Below, piece by piece: positions 58,577 to 64,000 of a DNA stretch of 64,000 nucleotides. Source of the DNA: Diphasiastrum complanatum (lineage: Eukaryota > Streptophyta > Lycopodiopsida > Lycopodiales > Lycopodiaceae). A program made the translations under genes and the position numbers. Positions within the stretch are counted from its first letter, which is position 1, and each line of letters starts with the position of its first letter. The notes beneath the pieces were generated by a model. The model saw only the letters and a program-made list of their open reading frames with translations. It did no database searches and was not told where the DNA came from. The stretch is taken from positions 21,460,823 to 21,524,822 of the forward strand of contig CM055093.1 of assembly GCA_029204225.1 (NCBI GenBank). Direction: 5' to 3'.

Positions 58577-60277
58577 CTAGATCAGGTAGGTGGTGATGTC
58601 CTCCATAAAGTTGAGGCAGTCCAGTTTCTTCAAGTCCTTGGGCGTGTGAAGGGACTTGTGGACTCCTCGCAGCCAATCTTGGTCAACCCATGTTTGGAAT
58701 CTGCGTGTCCACGGATAGTCGAGAAGCGCAGCTCGGTAATACACACGAGCGATTGGTAGCTGATCTTCGATTTTGTCTGAAGGTAGTGCCTTATTAACGT
58801 CAAAGAATATGGATGGAAGAAAATTGTCCCATTTAGTCTCGATCCCCATTAGATGTTCTAAGTCCTGGGCGCAAGTGGCTGCCGCGCGGACTGTTGGATC
58901 AAGACAATTGATATAATGGGTTGTGAACGCGGTGAAAGCCCTTCTAGCATCTACATCCATAGTCCACCCATATTCTGAGTGTATGATCGGCCAATTAAAT
59001 TCTGAAGTGTGATCTTGTCCAGAGGGGTGCCGTATTCCGCCCATTTGGATCTTCGTGTACATAGCAGGAAGTGCGCGTTCACCCGTAATTGTTGTGGACT
59101 CGTCACGTAGGCCCTGATGGCCACAGGGTCTATTTCGAACAACTGTTGACACCACTTTAGGTTTGATTGGAGGGCGGGTAATGCTTTGACATTTACAGTA
59201 GTGTAGTCTTCCGTAGTGTGTCCAGAAGTTCCACATTTCGTACACCACATTCCTGAGTTGGAAGAAGACGCTTTTGATCTTTTATCTGCAACTTCAAAGA
59301 TCTGCACTTTCAAATCATTAAACTTTTTATTAAGGTCAGCCATATCTTCCAAAGCTTTTCAACTTTAGAAGTTGATGACTTATCCTCGACAAGTTTCATG
59401 TCATCCTTTCGTTTAGTTCGTCGTTTATTCTTTCTCTCTCCTTTGTCAGCTTTTGATTCTGATGAATCGCTACTTTCAGATTCCGAGCTTGAAAAACTGG
59501 TACTTGAATCAGAATCAAAATCTTCATTGCTGTCACTAGAATCAGTCTTCAACTTTCGAGAATTCTTAGTCGATCGTCGCTTTCGTGCTAGTTTCGAGGT
59601 CTCAAAATTTTCGACACTAGCTATTACTGCTGCTAAGGAGGTCATGTCCCCTTGCCTGCAATACCGATCAATCTTTGGTGGTAAACCAGCCAAAAACCAT
59701 TCGATCTGCATGTCTACAAGATTTACACCGGTTAGTTGCGTGTATATTTACACAGTATATTTACAAATATACACCGGTTATTTTTAACCTTTCGTGTATA
59801 TTTGCGAAGAGATTCTTTACTCTTCTTCTGAACATTGTCCAGACATCCAAGAATTCTAGATTTGTAACCGATATCTCTGAACTGGTTCAGAAACGCATCT
59901 TTCAGCAAGTACCAGGTTCCTACACGGCCTAGTCCAACTTGACTATACCATATGCGTGTCTGCTTTCTTAGCAGACCAGGGAAAATTCGTAGTTTGTCTA
60001 CGTCAGTTCCCTTGTTATTCACATTAGCAATTGACTCGAATTGTGAGACATAGCTATCTGCATCATCGGAAGAAGTCCGTTTAAAATAATCGTATTTAAT
60101 TTTGGAGATAGAAGTGAAACGTGCAGCAGGACCCTCCATACCGAAGCTAATTAGGAGTTCAAGTAACTGGGCAGTGATTTCGTCTAGATTTCTTTGACTA
60201 GAATTCTCACTTTGTCTTTGTAAAAATTCCTCTCTAAGCTTACGGTATCGTTCTAATCTGGATTCTCTATCTGACAT
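58577..60277 (-). pseudogene. Gag-like gene of mosaic pol-less element D
   Basis: ATG at 60277 begins MSDRESRLERYRKLREEFLQ. Then comes a retrotransposon gag core (YFKRTSSDDADSYVSQFESI, LRIFPGLLRKQTRIWYSQVG, WYLLKDAFLNQFRDIG) and, past a break near 59710-59790, IEWFLAGLPPKIDRYCRQGD and a Ser/Glu/Lys-rich region. A zinc knuckle CTKCGTSGHTTEDY follows with the last Cys changed to Tyr. It continues IDPVAIRAYVTSPQQLRVN and the terminal domain shared with copies B and C: TKWDNFLPSIFFDVNKALP and KIEDQLPIARVYYRAALLDY, ending at 58577. Two frameshifts are visible (about 59340 and about 58980). No pol gene lies between it and the 3' LTR. Confidence 0.75.
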
Positions 60278-60330
60278 ACACTAGAGATAGAAATGGATTT
60301 GGCAGATTTCTTATAACTTTCCTAAACTAT

Positions 60331-60347
60331 CCCCTGCAACGGCGCCA
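60331..60347 (-). other. Primer binding site, tRNA-Asp type
   Basis: On the minus strand TGGCGCCGTTGCAGGGG stands 5 nt after the LTR end. It is one base off the TGGCGCCGTTGCCGGGG form used by many plant Gypsy elements and ascribed to tRNA-Asp. Confidence 0.75.
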
Positions 60348-60352
60348 AAAAT

Positions 60353-61340
60353 TGGTATATGTCGTACTATACCAACAGGGTTAATATAGATTTTATAGTA
60401 AATAATGTCGTTCCCACAGAGGACAACATTAGAAAGTTATGTTTTTGGTACAATTATGGCAAGTGGTTTCGAGTGTTATTCTGGTTGTCGACAGACATTA
60501 AAAAATAACCAGTATTACTTATGTTTGGGATGGGTAATGTTAATAAATTCAGAACAACAATCTGGCCTCTATCAAATTGGATGAAGTGCGTTCTATAGAT
60601 GAGATGTTATCAGAGTAGTACAGTAGTACTACACTCTGGCTGATTAAGGTGTCAACAAAGAATCGAGAATTGTTTGATGTATTCGCGACTGTGCAGACAA
60701 TTAATTAATGGCATTCGTGAACTATTCATTTCTAGACAGAAGTCCTCAACAACTAAAGCCCAACTTAATGGTTAAAGAACATGAAGAGTTTTAGAATGCG
60801 TTAGAAACTTATGTCAATGCCAATCAAGAAAACAGATCAGAGATTCAATTCTTCAGACAGGGACTGTCATCTCATATGTATACATATAGCTTTATTCAAT
60901 AATCGTGCTAGACTGTACCAGAGATAGTTGTTATTCGAGTGCCGAAAAGAAAGTATTCGCGACAGACGAATAAGATGGTTTAAAGACAGTTCTTTAGAGC
61001 ATGCTTTACGAAAACACAGCAAACGACTGTAATGCACTAGAGCGTCTGTCTGATCAGAGAGTAATTCAAAAATTTGCATTAGAGATTGTTAGCAGACTCA
61101 AGATCAGTCACACTCAGCAGTGCGGAGAACAAAGATAAGAGAGAATAACTCACAGAACTCTATTCACTTCTTCAATCTCTTACATAAGCATAAACTCTTC
61201 TCTCTCGATGATCGAGACTGAAGTGTGAGATTAATATAAGTTCTACGAGGCGAACAAACACACATCTAAAACAATAGGTGCGTCGCTCCCGCGAAAGAGT
61301 CTAGTTAACAATTAGATTGAAAATACGTTCAACTATACCA
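60353..61340 (-). repeat. 5' LTR (minus strand) of mosaic element D (988 bp)
   Basis: On the minus strand it starts TGGTATAGTTG and ends ATATACCA, giving inverted ends TGGTATA/TATACCA. A primer binding site follows. No similarity to the LTR at the other end of this element was seen. Confidence 0.7.
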
Positions 61341-61548
61341 TATGAGGTATACTTAACTATGAGCTAAAGTTACTCTAGTTTATCATGTCTTTTCGTATCT
61401 AGTCATTTCGTATGGACGACCTAGTAAAGGTTGTCCAAGACAATGTCTTTTCTTTTTAAAGGTCTTGTCCTTAATTACAAGGCAAGTACTTAGAAGATAT
61501 ATTTTAAAAAAATGACTTAGGCCTCTTCATGATTTATACTTAACCGGC
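61341..61548. other. Junction sequence between element D and the Gypsy gag
   Basis: Short unassigned sequence. It may be the decayed continuation of the Gypsy gag. Confidence 0.4.
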
Positions 61549-62984
61549 TCATATCTTCATTTTCGAGTATATCATGCCATATTTATGTTGATATTCAATA
61601 TTTAACATTTTTGTGGCATCACATTTGTGTCCGCCGCAGCATCCGTAGCAGCCGTAATTTCTTCTGCCTTGACGTTGAGTTTGAGCTGCATAGGCCGCAA
61701 CATATTCATTTATGACAGGATCCATCAATGGTTCATCTGGTCCATACCATTGCTGCTGCTCAGGTTGAGGTGGCATTTGCATCTCTAGTTTTGCTACTGT
61801 CAGGTTTACATGGGCCCCTTGTTGATTGGCTGGCTCTGGTGGAGCAGGTAAGGCCATACGTTGTGGTTGATTTGGTGCACCGTACCTTGGTGCCGCGTTG
61901 GGTGCTCCTTGATGGTAAGGATAAAAAGTATGATAAGGACTTATCTTCTGTTGAACAATTCGGGGGTTGAACGGGCAAAATGCCGTATCGTGCGATGTTG
62001 CATTGCACAGACGACAAAATCTATGTGTCAGTCTCAGATTTTGCTTTGGGACTAGACACTCGTTCGCTGTATGGTTTTGCGTGCACATTGAACACCATAC
62101 ATTTTTCCGTCTTGGATGCTGCAGCTGGTTTGATTCCGGTTGATGTCGCGTTACTGCTATAGCTCCCTATAAGACCTTCAATTTCTGGTCAAACTGCGCC
62201 GTAAGTTGCTCCATCTACTGTTTATGTAATTTCATCATTTGCTCCAGCAGCAGTTCTATGGATAGAGCAGATGCGGTTGATGATGATGATGCGATCGAGG
62301 GAGTAGGGGTGTGGGTGATGGATATTCGTCGTCACATCCCTCATCCTCTTCCCTAATGGCATGTTCCATAGCTTCTTGCAGAATAGCATATTGCTCCCAT
62401 CGTTTTAGTTCTCTTTTGATGCTTCGTGGTAGTCCGGCTAGGAACTACATGATCACCGCGTGATCGTGAGTTAGGGATACACTGCACTCGGATTGTAAGT
62501 GTTTGACCCGCTCAATATAGTCCCTGACCCTTTCTCGTTTTTCCATTTTGACTTTGCTCAGCAGGAGGAACGAGTCTTCCATGAACTTTCTTGGTTTAAA
62601 GCGCGTAATGAGAGCTGCTTTAACCGCTTCCCAAGTAGATTTTTCTTCCTCTGACAGGTTGAAAAACCAATCGTGAGCCACTGCCAATAAGGACATGGGG
62701 AACAACATCAGCTTCTCCACAGGTGTCTGTTTGCCGTAGATTTCACAAGCTTGCTCGTAGATATGGAGGAATCGGATGAGATTTGATGATCCATTGTATT
62801 TTGGTATTTCCATCCATGGCGCTCTCCGAACTGCTTGCAAGGGAGCGACAGGTACGGGTTGGCCCATTGGATCCATTGGTGCTGGTTTCGGTTCTACCTC
62901 TTGTTGCACGGCTGCTAATTTGGGAAGGTGTGGTGCTTGATTTGCTATCCTTCGTGCTATTGATTTTCCCGATCTTAGATTCAT
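61549..62984 (-). pseudogene. Ty3/Gypsy gag, minus strand, interrupted
   Basis: ATG at 62984 gives MNLRSGKSIARRIANQAPHL. The Retrotrans_gag core follows: WMEIPKYNGSSNLIRFLHIY, PMSLLAVAHDWFFNLSEEE, WEAVKAALITRFKPRKFM and RERVRDYIERVKHLQSEC. A TAG at 62445 breaks the usual FLAGLP continuation, and an indel follows. The last part has two Cys-His knuckles (an altered CSMCTQNHTANEC and a standard CRLCNATSHDTAFC), then a Pro/Gln-rich tail ending near 61549. Pol would lie to the left, but element D begins there, so D probably inserted into or beside this Gypsy element. Confidence 0.82.
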
Positions 62985-64000
62985 CCGATGGTAGTTTCCA
63001 AAGTGATGGATCTTGCTTATACAATAGGATGCATTCTGGATCTCAAGGATCTGATCGGCCGGAAGTAAATTTTAGGCCTTTTATGGTGGTTTTTCCTTGA
63101 TAACTTTTTACTCCTTGCATTGATTGACCTGAGATTTTGACAGTAGCTGGATCTATTGCAGATCTTTATACTGATCTTGTCTGCGAGGGTTCTCTTGTGC
63201 GAGTATTGGCTGTGCGAGGGTTCTTTAGCTGGTTTTTTAGATAAAAACCTTGATATCTCTTTGATCTCTGGGAAGTAATTCTCGCAAGGCTCACAGTAGC
63301 TGGATCTGGGTTAGATCTCACTATAGAATTCTCTACGAGAGTTAACTCTTGCAAAAAGTGAAAATTTCACTGTCTGCGAGGGTTCAAAACCACTTTTTTG
63401 GCTTGATCTTCACCAAATCTCAAAACTAACTCTCGCAGGCTTCATCACTGATGTAAATTGACATTTTGAATCGATTGAGAGGGTATGCGAGAATTCTTAC
63501 TAGAAGGATTTGCTAGATCTTCAGTTTTTAGTGATTTTTTAGCACTTAAACCCAATTTTCTGCTCACTGGAATCAAACTAACTCTCGCAAGCTCTTCAGT
63601 ATCCTGGTCTCACTAAGATGGAACTTCAAAATCCTCTACGAGAGTTCTTGACCACTGAAACTAAAAATTTTGCTGTCTGCGAGGGTTCACTAGTACTTTC
63701 CCGTCTTTTTTTCACTAGAAACTCTCGCATAAGCACTTAGACATCAAACTAACTCTCGCAAGCTTCTCTGTGTCCTGGTCTCACTGAGATGGAACTTCAG
63801 AGGGCTCTGTGAGGGTTCTTATGAGAATTTGAATTTTTTTGGATTTTTTCAAGGGTTTTTTGAATTTTTTATTATTTTTCTCTAATTTTTACAATCTGCT
63901 TGGAACTAACTCTCGCAGGCTTCTATGCACGTCTGGGATAGTACCCTGGAGCTGTTGCCAGTCATGCAAGAGTTAATTCACACTGGTTTTGGAAATATAA
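62985..64000 (-). repeat. Gypsy leader region with degenerate ~150-170-bp repeats
   Basis: The sequence upstream of the gag has no open frame of note. From about 63160 the motif ACTCTCGCA with GCTTC after it recurs at 63429, 63581, 63752 and 63909, alternating with CTGCGAGGGTTC. A longer shared block (CCTGGTCTCACT-AGATGGAACTTC) follows two of these. This is probably the untranslated leader or LTR of the Gypsy element, which continues past the window. Confidence 0.6.

Overview
This window looks like nuclear DNA from a land plant, most likely a seed plant with a repeat-rich genome. It holds one intact six-exon gene with GT-AG introns, for a plant STK16-like (ATPK3-type) protein kinase. Around it lies a nested mass of decayed transposable elements: Ty1/Copia and Ty3/Gypsy fragments, a solo LTR, a Penelope-like reverse-transcriptase remnant and MITE-like repeats. 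I cannot place the species. I saw no rRNA, tRNA, CRISPR array or bacterial-type operon.

Layout. 1-2.9 kb: no supportable gene, two microsatellites. 2.9-5.7 kb: Copia pseudogene split by a solo LTR with a 5-bp target duplication. 5.9-8.4 kb: copy A of an unfamiliar module in which a plus-strand gene and a minus-strand gene converge. 9.9-17.9 kb: the kinase gene on the minus strand, with a 4.6-kb fourth intron. 18-20.3 kb: nothing recognised. 20.3-22 kb: Copia RT/RNase H and LTR, minus strand. 23.1-24.7 kb: Penelope-like RT remnant, minus strand. 25.7-32.3 kb: overlapping remains of two Copia elements. 32.3-39.3 kb: copy B of the convergent module, followed by a pol-less LTR element and a 1.3-kb palindrome. 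39.3-41.3 kb: a pair of LTR-like direct repeats. 42.4-45.3 kb: Gypsy pol pseudogene. 46.3-47.8 kb: Copia RNase H and 3' LTR. 47.8-57.8 kb: copy C of the module, the only one that keeps its left side. That side carries a broken, divergent histone H3-like gene, a G-box-rich intergenic region and the start of the plus-strand gene. 57.8-61.3 kb: a mosaic pol-less LTR element, minus strand. 61.5-64 kb: Gypsy gag and a repeat-rich leader, minus strand.

The convergent module is the most interesting content. Three copies share two head-to-head-ending genes, and copies A and B/C are diverged. In the minus-strand gene an intron is kept at the same place and phase in A and in B/C, which argues for a real element family and not chance open frames. 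The minus-strand protein has a coiled-coil-like N-terminus and a GDLK...CxxC region that recalls some DDE transposases. The plus-strand protein is unknown to me. In copy C an H3-like gene with a long C-terminal extension lies divergently beside the plus-strand gene. Every module copy here is broken. Copies B and C share the same stop codons, so they descend from an already damaged ancestor that was duplicated as a block of about 7 kb together with the neighbouring LTR element and palindrome.
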